From NCBI GenBank assembly GCA_002682825.1, contig NOKP01000002.1, positions 3,227,378-3,291,377 of the forward strand: 64,000 nt of DNA. Reading direction: 5' to 3'. Each line of letters begins with the position of its first letter. Position 1 is the stretch's first letter. Source of the stretch: Neonectria sp. B-13 (Eukaryota; Ascomycota; Sordariomycetes; Hypocreales; Nectriaceae). Positions 11,738-23,121 of this stretch are shown here, piece by piece. The notes beneath the pieces were generated by a model. It saw only the letters and a program-made list of their open reading frames with translations. It was not told the DNA's origin and made no database searches. A program made the position numbers and the translations under genes.

Positions 11738-14545
11738 GACTGGAAGGAACTGCACGCGATTCGATTGCTATGCGTCGTGGGATTCATGGAGCGTAAGGCA
11801 GGCAACGTATCGACCGGCCGGAGGCGGAGCAGGCGGCAAGACGGGATATTCGGACGCGGTGGAGGTGGAGATGTCGCGTAAAGTAGCAGAGGCTCGAGGG
11901 CAGATATGGCTGGAGGTGACAAATTTGCAAGCCTGAATAGCCAATGGCGTAGGATAAAGTAAGAGGTGTCGCCTTACGATGCAATATGGCCGATGGAGAA
12001 GGTCAGTGTAGGCATACACGGTTGTGGGAGCAGGCAAGATTGATGTTGAACGGGAGACGGCAACAAAGTGGCACGGAGTAGATGATGCGTATTCGGACAT
12101 GGACCACTTTGCCGACCGTGTTTTTGGCGACGCGGTGTCGCACGCCCATAACGCGCCTGGCGAATTTGGTAAGTGCTTGGCAAAGGTACTAGTACCTTTG
12201 GCCGAGAGACTGGTTGCTGGCTGGGACAGCTGGCGGCAGCTGGCAGAGCCAGTGCACCGAGTCCACAGCGCTAGAGCCCCGGAAACGAAAAGGTTACAGG
12301 GAGTGGCAACGGCGGGAGGTGGCGGTACCATAACTTACCTACTACTACTACTCCGTACTCCGTAGTAGGTTCCCAGATGCATTCCCCTCACCTCACCCCC
12401 TCCAAAGAGCGTTTATGGAAAGAGAAGGTGGTAACATCTTGACTTGTTTCTTTCCAAAAATGGAGGTTTCTGTCCCTAAAAATGGGCATCCCCTTTATCT
12501 GCTTATCTAGGTAGCTATCCGAAATTGTTTTTCTGATTTCCATCTCACTCTTCCTCATCACCATCACCATCGTTCGCCGGCACCTCACATGCCATTGCTT
12601 CAGGCACCGTCGCGGGGTCTCTCTGCACGGCAGCTGCACGGCGACTTGTCAATGTTCGTACAAATGCCTACTAGCAAATTACTAGTCCTGGTTACACCGA
12701 TTCCAACAAGATGCCTGCGGACAGACGATACCCATGCAAGCGAGGCACCGCCGCAGGACCCTCTGCTGATGCCCCCGTCAAAAGGACCAAGGACCGTCCA
12801 TCCGCACTTTGTCGCCGACAATGCGACAATGCGGGCCGGTAGACTGCTCGCGAATGCTGCAATCTGGCGCAAGTCGACAGCGGTCACCCACCACTAGAGA
12901 CGCACCAGCCGGTTAGCTGCTGTCAAGACTCACACCAAGGCCGCACCCATAGTCCGAGGACCCATCTCAGGATCAGTCGACTCAACACGGTCCTACCAAT
13001 AGGTGGACTGTCAGGGTCGAGGCCAGAGCCAGAGCCGAGGCGGGAAGAGGCAGCTAAGTTCTAACGCCCGGGATCATTAGATGCAGCGTTGGCCTCGACC
13101 ATCAACGCGAGCTGACACAATTGCTTGGAATTCCCGATCAGACGGTTCGATGTCTCAGGTCGCTCGATCCCGAAATGTGCGAAACCCTCAGGCAGCTGAG
13201 AGGCGGAGAGAGAGTCGAGTGACAATCCGCCCATGCCAGCGGATTGGGAGCTTGGAGCTTGGAGCTTGGAGCTCGGAGCTCGAAGAGCACTGGGGGTGGC
13301 CCCTCCCTGTCGGAGCGGGTATTCTGTAGGTAACCTCGAGTGGGAGAGCAGCAGCACGAGCGCAGCTTGGGGGCGGCAGCATGAGCGCAGCACCGGTGCA
13401 GCTCGAGTGCAGCATACGACAGACAGCATGGCCTGGTGCTGCACCGCAGGAGTGTCGTGCAGTCAAGTCAGGTCGAACACCACCCACAACGCCCAACTCA
13501 AGCAAGACGGCTCAGAGGCCCATTGGCCCACCAGACTGCCGGGAATGCCAGTTTCTCTCGAAAGACAAGTCCGCGACAACCAACCCCATTGCAGCTACAT
13601 ATCTGGTTGCGGTGGCCGTTAACGAGGATGACGTTGAGGGGGGACGGTGTATTAGCTTGGCCAGACCCGCGTCTGGTCGCTTCGAGCCCAAGATTATTTC
13701 ATGCGTTCTCTAGGTGGACCTCGGCGCCTTGCCCCGAATCGACTCGAGACAAAGTACAAACTGGATGGATGTACAGTCATTCATCAGTCAGTCCGCTGGA
13801 TGGCTTGCCTGCTCCCACTGGTCCCCCTTGGCTGGTGCGCCCCTCTATCCGTCGCTGTGCGTTAGCTGGCTTGCACCGTCCCTGAGCAGCAGCCTCACTC
13901 GTTCGACCACGTCACGAAGGGTAGTGGTCTTGCAGTGCGGTCGCAGTTGCGGTCGCCGATCTGTGCAACTGGCACCGATGGCACGGACTGGCCCGAAGAA
14001 ATCATCAAGCACCCGCCCGGTCAACCCAACTGCTAACCTTCTAGTTACCGGTTGCCAGACTCCTGGGGCTGACCCCCCCTCCCGTTCTTCTGGAAGCGGT
14101 CCGTCGCCGAGCACGCCAGACATTGGCCAATCCCGCAACACCCTCCCACTCCACAGAACCCAGTTTGCTGGGTCTTGTCGCCGTTGTGGGTGACGGAGCC
14201 ACTGGGAGGGACTGGGACTCGGGAGTACTGTCTTGGGATTCATCTNCCTCTCCCTATCTTCCCACCCCCTCCGTCATTCCCATACTACCCAGCCTACCCA
14301 GAACCTTCCCGCTGGGACCGGCTTATTTGTGGCCGACGCCGGCACTCAGTAACGGCCCACCCAGTCCCTTGGACCATCTCTTATAGCCTGTAACCTACGG
14401 CTTGCTTCATTACCTCTTCTCCACGCTGCCTACTCATGTATCCCCGCCACCGTCTACACTCTACAACCTTACATCCACACCGTCTTTCCTGGTGCAAGAT
14501 ACTTCCTTCAGCGCCCTTCTCAGACGGCCAAGAGGTCTCCAAGTG
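11738..14545. other. Long gene-free spacer upstream of CDC45 and the methyltransferase
   Basis: About 2.8 kb containing the divergent promoters of CDC45 (-) and the methyltransferase (+). Small direct repeats occur, including TACTACTAC/CCGTACTCCGTAG near 12340-12368 and the GGAGCTT array. A single N is at 14246. Several frames of 100-190 aa exist on both strands, but none has a domain or plausible composition. Confidence 0.5.
13247..13281. repeat. GGAGCTT/C heptamer array
   Basis: Five consecutive 7-bp units, three GGAGCTT then two GGAGCTC, in a gene-free region. Confidence 0.85.
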
Positions 14546-15670
14546 ATGGACCACGATGATTCCGATGCGGACCCCACATCTGACTATGGGGATTCAGTGG
14601 GGACATCCGAATTCACGTCTGTTAACACCAGAGAGCTGCACTCATACGAGCATGGGAGGTAAAATAAATTCAAGACAACACCCATGACATGACGCTGACT
14701 TCCCCCCCAGGCGATATCAAGGCTTTTTGCAAGGTCGATACGGGCTCCCAAACGACGACGTCGAGCAGACTCGAGAGGGACTAAAACACAAGCTGTATCT
14801 GGACTATATTTTGGACGGCAAGCTATTTCTGGCTCCCATCGGAGACTACCCTCAAAAGATTGTTGACCTGGGAACCGGAGTCGGCTTTTGGGCCCAAGAT
14901 AGTTGGTTCCCCTCCGCCAGTGAAGAGTTCAACTGACTTATTCGCCCCAGTGGCTGAGAATTTCCCTTGCGCACGAGTCATTGGGACTGATCTCTCTCCC
15001 ATACAACCACATTGGACACCTCCCAATGTTGAATTTCGAGTCGAGGATCTTGAAGACGAGTTTCGTCCCTGGACAAACATTTATATCGACGCGGACTTGA
15101 TTCATATAAGGGCGATGCTGCAGACCTTGCGAAAACCGCGGCAGCTAATAGAGCGATCATTTGAGTACCTCTCACCATCCGAGCCGGCAAATCGAGTAGA
15201 GAACCTAACCTGGAGCCAGGGCCCTAAAACCAGGAGGTTGGATCGAGATTCACGAAATAGTGCCATTTGTAAACTCGGAAGATGGCACAGCCGAAGACGA
15301 CCACCCTATGAACGCGTTTTACCGGCTCGTCGAGGGGCCTTTTACAAACATATACGGCTGGAATCTCCGCTTTCCCCTTCACATCGTCGATACCCTTCGT
15401 GATGCCGGGTTTGTCAACATTCAAGAACAACATACTCAAATTCCGATTGGAAGGTGGCATAGCGAACCCAGAATGAGAGAGATGGGTATGTTTTGCCAAT
15501 CCATCTGCGAGGATTGGATATCTGCCATGTTGCCTCGGTTCGATGTAATGGGGTTATCCGAAGGAGACGCGGATGAGTTGGGGCACCAGTTATTCGACGC
15601 ATTCAATAACCCCCGCATTCACGCTCAGCTCGATTGGATAGATTGCTGGGCGCAAAAGCCATGGTCATAG
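14546..15670 (+). CDS. LaeA-like SAM-dependent methyltransferase
   Basis: Four exons: 14546-14658, 14711-14901, 14951-15164 and 15220-15670, giving 322 aa. This is the fungal methyltransferase family that includes LaeA, a nuclear regulator of secondary metabolism; most members have unknown substrates. Exon 2 has YGLPNDDVEQTREGLKHKLY and motif I KIVDLGTGVGFWAQD. Exon 3 has ARVIGTDLSPIQPHWTPPNVEF (motif II). Joining exons 3 and 4 yields FEALKPGGWIEIHEI (motif III region). Exon 4 ends with FVNIQEQHTQIPIGRW and a WAQKPWS C-terminus. The three introns are 49-55 bp with weak donors (GTAAAA, GTTGGT, GTACCT). Without splicing the gene looks frameshifted, but joining restores every family motif, so it reads as intact. 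The first 40 residues are acidic and poorly conserved, as usual. Which paralogue it is cannot be settled here. Confidence 0.85.
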
Positions 15671-16600
15671 ATGGATCCAAAGGGACCGCTTAGGCTTCAC
15701 GGCTCAGCCATCAGAGTGTGAGCTATCAACGCGTGGGCCAAACCGGGTGCTTGGCTGCCTAGGCTGACCTGTCACTTGGGCGAGTTCAAAGCGCACCTGC
15801 ACCTGCTCGTTTGCGTCATCGACCAAGCCGTATCACCCAACAAGAGACCGAAGCCATCTACACTGAGCCGCCGGTGACACTAACGGGTCGTTGCCTCGCA
15901 CGAATCCCCAGGTGGCCTCTTGTGTGCTGGGGGGGTATTGGATGAGACGAGTGTAGCATCGCGTCTCAGAATGGCCAATCATTTCGTTACAGGAAGACCG
16001 GTGAGCGGCCAAACAATGCGGCTTGGCTCGGTGCATGCCACTTAATGCATTAGTGACATACCGGGGCTGTAGGAGGTGGGTTTAATAAGAGCCGGCACAA
16101 ATGTGATTGGGCTTGAATTCACGCTCATATAGGACAAGGCTTACGTGGGGTGAGAAATCATAATCAGATTTATTGATCCAAGACCAAAGGAAACCGATCA
16201 AGTTAACATGCATTGATTCTGGAGATGTTGACGAAATGTTAATGAAGGCTTCATTGTGAGATGCGTTGATGTGTTTTTATATACAACGAATATAGCTATT
16301 ATCTTCATTGTTCAGCCACGTAGCAGCTTGTTCCACCGCTTCTGGTCTGCTATTCACGCTCCTAGACCAACCAGTGTTGTGTTTCATCCAATTGAGGGGA
16401 GAATCCAAAGCATATCCCTCCCCAAGATCGCAAACGCCGGCACCAATCTCATTACCAACAGTAGTCGCTGAGCATATGTATAACTAACCTACCCTCCCAG
16501 CCTACCGGGTGAAAGGGATGCATCCCCCGGCTCGAATAAACAAACCCTTGACTTCGACGCCGTGCACCATGCCGTCTGGAGCTGGGTATCGTCTGAGACT
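15671..16600. other. Convergent spacer methyltransferase / Zn2Cys6 factor
   Basis: About 930 bp between two stop codons, somewhat AT-richer than the flanks (16080-16320). No supported gene. Confidence 0.5.
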
Positions 16601-19213
16601 TCAATTTCCAAACATGTTGGCGTTTCCTCCAGGAGAATGATTCCCCATGCCGCCCATGCCACCCATTCCTCCCATGGGACTACCTCCCATAGGACCGCCT
16701 CCCATAGGGCCGCCTCCCATGGGACCGCCTCCCATAGGACCGCCTCCAATAGGGCCGCCCATGCCAGTGAAGGAACCGAAGCCACCCGTCGGCGGGTAGT
16801 TATTTGAGCCACTGTACCCAGCCATGAGGTATGACCAATCCATCTCGCCCGAGTCGTCGCCGGGCGTGCCGGCGCCCGAGTCGACGAGTGGGGCGCCCGT
16901 TGTCGGGTCGGTAGTCGGTGTCAAAATGGGGCCGGAGCCGCCGGAGGCTGCGGAGCGCGGGACGCTGACCCTAGGTTGCGAAAGGCCCGGATCTGGACGA
17001 TTCTCGGTGCGGGCCTGGCGGCGCGCTGTGGCACGCTCACGCAGCGCAGCGAGGAAGTCCGGTGGGTTGACGGATCTGCCGGCACTGACGAGGGCAGCTT
17101 CATGAGCGTCCCATGCCTTGATGAAGTGGCTGCCAAAGGCGATGTGCATAGGGCTGTGGTAGTTGTTGAGAAGTCCCCGGAGGCTGTGGTTCTTGGAGAT
17201 GGCGTCCCAGGCTCGCTCAATCATGGGGCCTGACACGCGGTGGCGCAGCTCCTGGACGAGGAACATGTAAGCCGGGAAGGGAAAGTGGTGCATTGAAAAC
17301 CACCTAAAGGGTCGCAACGAGTCGGAAGATTGCACAACGTTGTCGTACTCGATCATCTGGGTGGCCTGGTGGAAGAGGCTGTCGCGCTCCGCCGCCTTGA
17401 GCGCCGCGGGTTCGTTGTTGTTCGAACGGACCAGGAAGTTGATGATGCGCATCTTGCAGAGGGCCTGACGCGTCATGGTGAGAGTGAAAAAGTGCAAGGG
17501 GATCTTGGGGTCGCACTGGCTGAGATATGTGCCTTCGATGTGCGCGCAGTAGCCGTCGAGCGTGTACGCCGGCCCGTTCTGACCGGCGAGCTGGATGGTC
17601 GGAGCAGCAGGCCGAGAATTGGGCGTCCCTGACGGGCTCCTTTCAGCCATGTTCATCTTTTGGCTGTCACGGTTGCTGTCGCTAGCCACGGCCATGGCGA
17701 GCTCAACGCGGGTGAGGGCGAAGAGCATCTCGGTCGGGCCAGAGTGAGGGGTGGGCAGATCTTTGCCGTCGACGTGGAGGTCCGAGTCGTTGACGTTCAG
17801 GGGCATCTTGCAGTCGCCGCCGGTGGAGAGGGCAGTGACTGTCGACCCCGTCATCTCTCCTAACCGGCGATCGTAACCGACGAGGGTCCACCATAGACGC
17901 CGTCGTTGCTCGACCTCGAAAGGGGGGAGCCCAAACCGCGCTGGATCCTGATGCAGACCCATACGCTGGGCGATGCGAACTGCGAGGCCGATGAGGCAGA
18001 AGACTTGCCGGGGATCGACGAACCAGCGGACCGCAAACTATGAAGCGTGTGAGCTGAGACTGGGGGTGGAAGAAATGGAGCTGGCGAACTTACGAGATAG
18101 AGGAGGTAGGCCTGAAGGAGAATTGGGTCATTGTCGCGCATGAAGCCAGCCTTGGTGAGGGCTTGCTGCGTCGCGGTGTGGTACCTCCCCAGGAGCTCCG
18201 TCTTGGGTTCGTTGAACATCCTCTGGACGTCGGCGTCTTCAAGGGACGTGATGGCCATGAGGTAGATGGCGAACATGAGAGCCTCGATGTTCTGCGGGGC
18301 CTTTTCGATGTTCGAGCTGGCCTCGATGATTTGTGCCTGAACGGTAGGAACATGTGTTATCTTGAGTAAAGGGTTGACGCTGTCAATGTAGATTTGCCAG
18401 AGCTGGATGATCTGGATGGTGGGAGGATGGTACTGAGCGAGGGGACCAGGTTGACCACCGATGATGAAGGGGAAGCCATCGGTGGCGAACATGCGGTCGA
18501 ACGCACGATGGATGGTGGAGACCTGGATTTCGTCGTCGTCTGACGAGTCACGGAGCATTTCCTCACTTGCTCGGAACTGGACAATAGGTTAGTCGAGTGG
18601 GCTGAAAGGTAATTAATCAAGTGAGATGAGATGGGTATAAGACGAACCTCTCTGTGTAACGAGAACCATTTACCACCAATACTAGTCGACCGTTAGTATA
18701 CTCGAGAAACTCCAGAGACAACAAACGACAGGACAGGATATAACGAACTCACCTTTCTGGCTGGGAGGTTGCGGGAGAGGCGCTCGTTTCCGGCGACGTC
18801 TTGAGGCCCTCAAAGTCATTCTCGAGGTCCTCGACGTCGTCAGTCGGGGGGCCGTCCGGTCGCAGGTCATGGCCGATGGCATCGACCTGGACACCATGTT
18901 CGGCCAGCAGGCTCTCGTACCTCTTGAGACGGTCAATCAGGTCCTTCTCCTGGAGGCGCTTCTTGCGACGACGGGGCGGCTGCGGCGGAATCACGCGGCA
19001 CTCGACCTTGGCCTTGACGCAGTTGGCGCAGGGCTTGTTCTTGTCGCAGCGGACTTTGCGCTGCTGGCAGAGGACGCAGCTCGTGCCACGCGTCAGCTTC
19101 ATGGCGGCCGGGTCCAGGGACTGGAAGTGGGCGTGGCGATGGGGATACGGCGCCGAGTGTTGTTGCGGGGCCGCGCCCGGGACGGAGTCGGGGGCAGGCA
19201 TCTCGCCCGACAT
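16601..19213 (-). CDS. Zn(II)2Cys6 fungal-specific transcription factor
   Basis: Four exons: 19213-18753, 18681-18648 (34 nt), 18576-18094 and 18037-16601, giving 804 aa. Residues 46-72 form the binuclear zinc cluster CX2CX6CX5CX2CX6C with the basic QQRKVRCDK stretch. A KKRLQEKDLIDRLKRYESLLAEHG coiled-coil-like linker follows. The middle-homology region (Fungal_trans type) includes FLIGGQPGPL-like FPFIIGGQPGP, RIAQRMGLHQDP and RRRLWWTLVGYDRRLGEMTG. The 34-nt microexon supplies SIGGKWFSLHRE, joining to FRASEEMLRD; phases match. The C-terminus carries Gly-Met-Pro repeats. An upstream GTG is in frame, but the ATG at 19213 is the natural start. Target genes are unknown. The neighbours are a methyltransferase and a DHA2 transporter. 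Confidence 0.9.
16670..16759. repeat. 15-bp coding repeat encoding GGPMG-type units
   Basis: About six degenerate 15-bp units (CCATRGGACCGCCTC-like on the + strand) at the 3' end of the Zn2Cys6 gene. On the coding strand they give tandem Gly-Gly-Gly-Pro-Met. Confidence 0.85.
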
Positions 19214-19660
19214 GGCCGGAGTCACTGCAGATCAAGAGGCTGATGGATGGATGCCAAGACAACTGCGTGGGAGGATCCGTTAGGGGTACCGGTAAATCGC
19301 CTTACAAGGCTGGCAGGCCGGGGTGGCGGCGGTGATGGTGTACTGAGTGGGTGGCGGCGGTGGTGTATCCCTTCTGGGTCAGATGTGCGTGGCGGACACA
19401 GAACGCACGGGGCACGATGCACAATGCACAATGCTTCTGGCCTGGGATCTGAGCTCTGGGCTGGCTGGGCTGAGCTGCGAGTCTCCAACCGTAGGGCTGA
19501 GGCCGAGTGTGGTTGGTTGAGGTGGTAGAGACGGCACGCCGTTCGGGCCCGTAGCACAACCTTCCGAGCGGGAACACGAGACCGCTGGCGGTGACAGACA
19601 ATGATGGACCGTTGAGGGGCAAGGTCTCGGGCCCGGGAGACAGTCCCTTGTGTGGAGGAG

Positions 19661-19682
19661 GGTTGGTTGGTTGGTTGGTTGG
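19661..19682. repeat. GGTT microsatellite
   Basis: Uninterrupted GGTT tandem, about 5.5 copies. Confidence 0.9.
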
Positions 19683-20374
19683 TCTAGATGGACGGGTTCC
19701 GAAGCCAGATGAGCTTATTTCCACTCTGCAGAGGAGCTGAGGCTGTCAGACAGAAGGGACCGACGGAGGCAAACACTGGCGCAGGCCGAATAGTTAAACG
19801 GGGCTGGCCGAGATGCCACAAGACGAGGACACACAGACAAAGGCCGAGGGAGACAAGCAGATCCGAACAGAGTACGCGTAAACCCAGGCAACTGGTGAAT
19901 TCGTAAGGCCCTCGTACGTACGCTGTGCTAGGCACCAGGACTCTGCTTACAGGCTCTTCCGTGCGTAGCAGTATGACTCTTAGGCTTCGCTGGCTCTTTT
20001 CCCGCGCTTCTCCCATCAGTTGAGGGATCGTGGTTGGGATGGGTTTCAGTCTGCGATGCCGATACCCGCTCGGTCCCGAGTTGTCCGAGATGGCCTTGGC
20101 TGCGGGGATGAACCACGTGGGGCACGCCGTGCGGAATGACGACCGGGCCGCCCAGAACGGCTTAGCGCTCCCGTGCCCGGATCCGACTGTACGGCCTCGC
20201 TCCCGAGAGCTTAGCCTTGCTCGGTCACGAACGATGTTCATCTGCTCATTCTGCACCGTTTTCCGCCCCGGATCTCGTTGACGCATTTGATTGTGGACGT
20301 ACTAGTTTTGAGATGTCCGAGACTCTGGTCCTGCAAGTGCCGTCTAGCCGCGTGTCCCCTTCGCGCAATGCTCG

Positions 20375-20382
20375 ATATATAT
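20375..20382 (+). promoter_or_regulatory. TATA-like element upstream of MFS gene
   Basis: ATATATAT motif about 200 bp before the ATG at 20583, followed by a pyrimidine-rich leader. Motif match only. Confidence 0.4.
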
Positions 20383-20582
20383 CTCGGGCTGCGCCAGGCA
20401 ATAACACAATGGCTGTCTCAGAGAAGATGACCTACAACGAGTATTGCATCTCATTCACGTTCTCTTGACTGTATTCTTCAGCTCTTCAGCTAACCCCCCC
20501 CCCCTTTCCCCTTTGTCTCTTGAAATCAATTATCTCTCCTTCAAGCTGAGATACACGCTCTTGATCCCGAAACACTCCCACC

Positions 20583-22550
20583 ATGTCCTCTCCAGAAGAT
20601 AGCAAAGCCTCCGGGCAACATGGCCAACCTCTCACATCAAACAAATCCGTCACCTCTCTATCTTCAGCCGAAACCCAGACCGCGGCTGAATCCAACAAGA
20701 GGTGGTCTGCTGGAACCAAGGAAAAGGAAAAGGGAGCGCTGCAACCGCACCAGACCCCTATCTCAGACTCGATAGCACCCGCATCTCAACAACTCGCAAC
20801 CCCCGTCGAACCCGATGTCGAGGAACCCGAACCCCAAAGGCCCGCCTTCGACAAGGAGGCCGAGGAGAACTACAAGCCCAAGACGCTCAAGTTCTGGCTC
20901 ATCATCATCTCCGCCTTCGTGTCCATGTTCCTCGTTGCCCTCGATCGCACCATCCTCTCGACCGCTATCCCCGCCATCACAGACGAGTTCAACAGCCTTG
21001 GCGATATTGGTTGGTACGGATCAGCCTACATGCTTACCACTGCCGCGTTCCAGCTCATCTTCGGTCGAATCTACCGCTTCTACGATCTGCGAATAACATT
21101 TCTCGTCTGCATCATTCTCTTCGAGGTTGGCTCGGCCATCTGTGGAGCAGCCCCCAACTCGACATCCTTCATCATCGGCCGCGCCGTCGCTGGAATTGGC
21201 TCTGCAGGTATCATGACGGGCGCCATGATGTCTGTTATCCCCTTGGTGCCTCTCCACAAGCGCCCCATGTTTCAATGTATACACACTCCCCCCTCCTGGT
21301 CTTCTATCCGAGCACTAACATATTCGCAGCCATGTTTGGGATGGTATTTGGCATCGCATCCGTCTGTGGACCCCTGATCGGCGGTGCCTTCACGGGACGA
21401 GTAACCTGGAGGTGGTGTTTCTACATGAACCTCCCCATCGGCGCCATCGCCATTGGATTCCTGTATTTCTTCCTAGACTCGCCGAAGAAGCCCCAGGAGT
21501 CCGTCCCCATCACCAAGCACATCACGCGGCTCGACCCCCTGGGAACCTTCTTCTTCGTGCCGTCTATGATCTGCCTCATCCTCGCTTTGCAGTGGGGAGG
21601 CTCAACGTATGCATGGAGCAACTGGCGAGTAATCCTCCTGTTTGTCATATTCGGCCTGACAGCGATTGCGTTTTGCACCGTCCAAGTCATGATGCCGGGG
21701 ACGGCCACCGTTCCCCTCCGGATCATCAAGCAGCGCACTATGCTCGCGGGCGCCTGCTCCATGTTTTTCCTGGCGGGCGCAATGATGCTCACTGTCTACT
21801 ATGTACCGTTGTGGTGTAAGTGAACCCCTTATATCAACCATACGAGACCATACTAACGATTTCACAGTTCAGGCTACCAAGGGCGTCGGTCCTGTCAAGT
21901 CCGGCATCTATACCATCCCGCTTGTCACCAGCATGGTGGTCTCTGCTTTTATTTCCGCAGCCTTCACCCAACGCATCGGCTACTACGTCCCAGCCATGCT
22001 CGTCTGCCCCTGCATCATGGCCACGGGCGAGGGTCTTCTCAGCACTTTTACTCCCACCATCGGCTCGTCTCGCTGGATCGCATACCAGTTCCTCGTCGGC
22101 TTCGGGCTTGGCTTGGGCATGCAAACCGTCGGTCTTGCAGTCCAGACGGTGCTTCCCAAGGAGGACGTGCCCACAGGGCTCGCCATCAGTTTCTTCGTCC
22201 AGCAGCTTGGCGGCGCCATCTTCGTGTCTGCCGGTCAGACCATCCTCAGCAGTCTGCTCGTCAAGCGGCTCTCGGAAGTCCCGGGGCTGGACCCGGAGAT
22301 TATTGTCAACACGGGTGCTACGGACCTGCACAAGGTCGTCCCGGAACAGTACATGGACCAAGTTGTGGACGCGTACAACTACGCAACCACTCGCATTTTC
22401 CTGGCTGCCATGGCCCTTTCGTGTGCTCAGCTGGTGTGCGCTCTGTTTGTGGAGTGGAGGAGCATCAAGAAGGGAAGACAAGGGCCACCACCAGCCAAGC
22501 CCCAGGCTGAACAGCAGGCTCAGCCGGAGCATAAATCCGAGAAGGAGTAG
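20583..22550 (+). CDS. MFS multidrug-type transporter, DHA2 (14-helix) family
   Basis: Three exons: 20583-21276, 21330-21815 and 21868-22550, giving 620 aa. It is predicted to be a plasma-membrane proton antiporter of the drug/toxin efflux class. About 103 hydrophilic N-terminal residues precede helix 1 ([20 protein letters not shown]). The DHA2 signature [17 protein letters not shown] and [24 protein letters not shown] follow. [19 protein letters not shown] fits helix 5, and [27 protein letters not shown] is the family's motif C region with the [10 protein letters not shown] block. The C-terminus is Pro/Gln/Glu-rich and cytosolic. Introns are 53 and 52 bp (GTATAC, GTAAGT donors). The substrate is unknown; relatives include mycotoxin exporters. 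It is divergent from the Zn2Cys6 factor gene, which could regulate it. Confidence 0.93.
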
Positions 22551-22845
22551 TGGGTATATACTATAGAAATAAGTAGCATCCGGTGTTTGGAGTTTGCGAT
22601 GTAGATAGCCATAGATACGTAATGGGAAACCCCCTCAGCCGTTGTATAATAGATAGAAAGAAAATCAACTCCTCATTAGAAACAGTTCCTTTCAGTCCTT
22701 CGTGATGGACAACTTGAATGCAGAGACATTTCCCAGTAACTTGGTTCGCATTGATCTCGCACCTTGAACTCCCGCCTGGGCCTTCTCTCTGACCTTGATG
22801 TCCAATAGCGAAACCTAGTGAGCCTCTCCTTCGTATTGATCAGAA
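22551..22845. other. MFS 3' region and degenerate upstream edge of the purine-gene relic
   Basis: Just under 300 bp. It holds the MFS 3' UTR. I could not find the N-terminal exons of a GAR formyltransferase here. Confidence 0.5.
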
Positions 22846-23121
22846 TTGCTTGCTCACAGCTTTACAGAGGCGTATGATGGAGCCAATGCGATAGAACGCG
22901 CCTTCAGTGACTTCAAAGCTGGAAAAGAAACACACACTGGTATCATGGTTCACTACGTTGTTGTCAAGGTGGATAGGGGCGACCCTATCATGGTCCAAGA
23001 GATCGAGTGGCAGGGCGAGGAGTTGGCCGAGCTAGAAACGAGAATCCACTCGTACGAGCACGAACTGATCGTGAAGGCGATGGCGAAGGTGGCCGAGGAG
23101 ATACTAGAGGAGAGGAAATAA
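22846..23121 (+). pseudogene. C-terminal relic of phosphoribosylglycinamide formyltransferase (GART)
   Basis: The frame reads AYDGANAIERAF, then GIMVHYVVVKVDRGDPIMVQEIEW and ETRIHSYEHELIVKAMAKVAEEIL. This matches the C-terminal third of GAR transformylase (purine synthesis, Ade8/PurN). The formyl-transfer segment just upstream is gone or corrupted: the family's NxH-P-A-L-P-G loop is replaced by LAHSFTEAYDG, and the N-terminal substrate-binding half is absent. The open frame begins at a TTG; the first in-frame ATG is inside the conserved core (about 22945). The usual protein is about 200-230 aa, against 91 codons here. I read it as a decayed extra copy or an insertion remnant, the functional gene being elsewhere. 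An alternative is a gene cut by misassembly. Confidence 0.7.

Larger units (their letters stand above)
19214..20582. other. Divergent promoter region, Zn2Cys6 factor / MFS transporter
   Basis: About 1.37 kb shared by two divergently transcribed genes. It contains a GGTT microsatellite at 19661-19682, a TATA-like element at 20375-20382 and a pyrimidine tract with a C run near 20490-20520. Two 140-200 aa frames on the minus strand lack domains. Confidence 0.6.

Noticed and set aside
13247..13281. GGAGCTT array as a CRISPR-like or attachment element
   Set aside because: Perfect short tandem without spacers in a eukaryotic genome; simple microsatellite.
14727..15402. LaeA-like gene as a frameshifted pseudogene
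   Set aside because: Three introns with agreeing phase restore all methyltransferase motifs and a length divisible by three.
21834..22532. 232-aa antisense frame over the MFS gene
   Set aside because: Shadow of the third MFS exon; His/Asp/Glu-rich with no domain.
14546..22550. Complete secondary-metabolite cluster
   Set aside because: No polyketide synthase, peptide synthetase, terpene cyclase or DMAT-type enzyme is present in the window.
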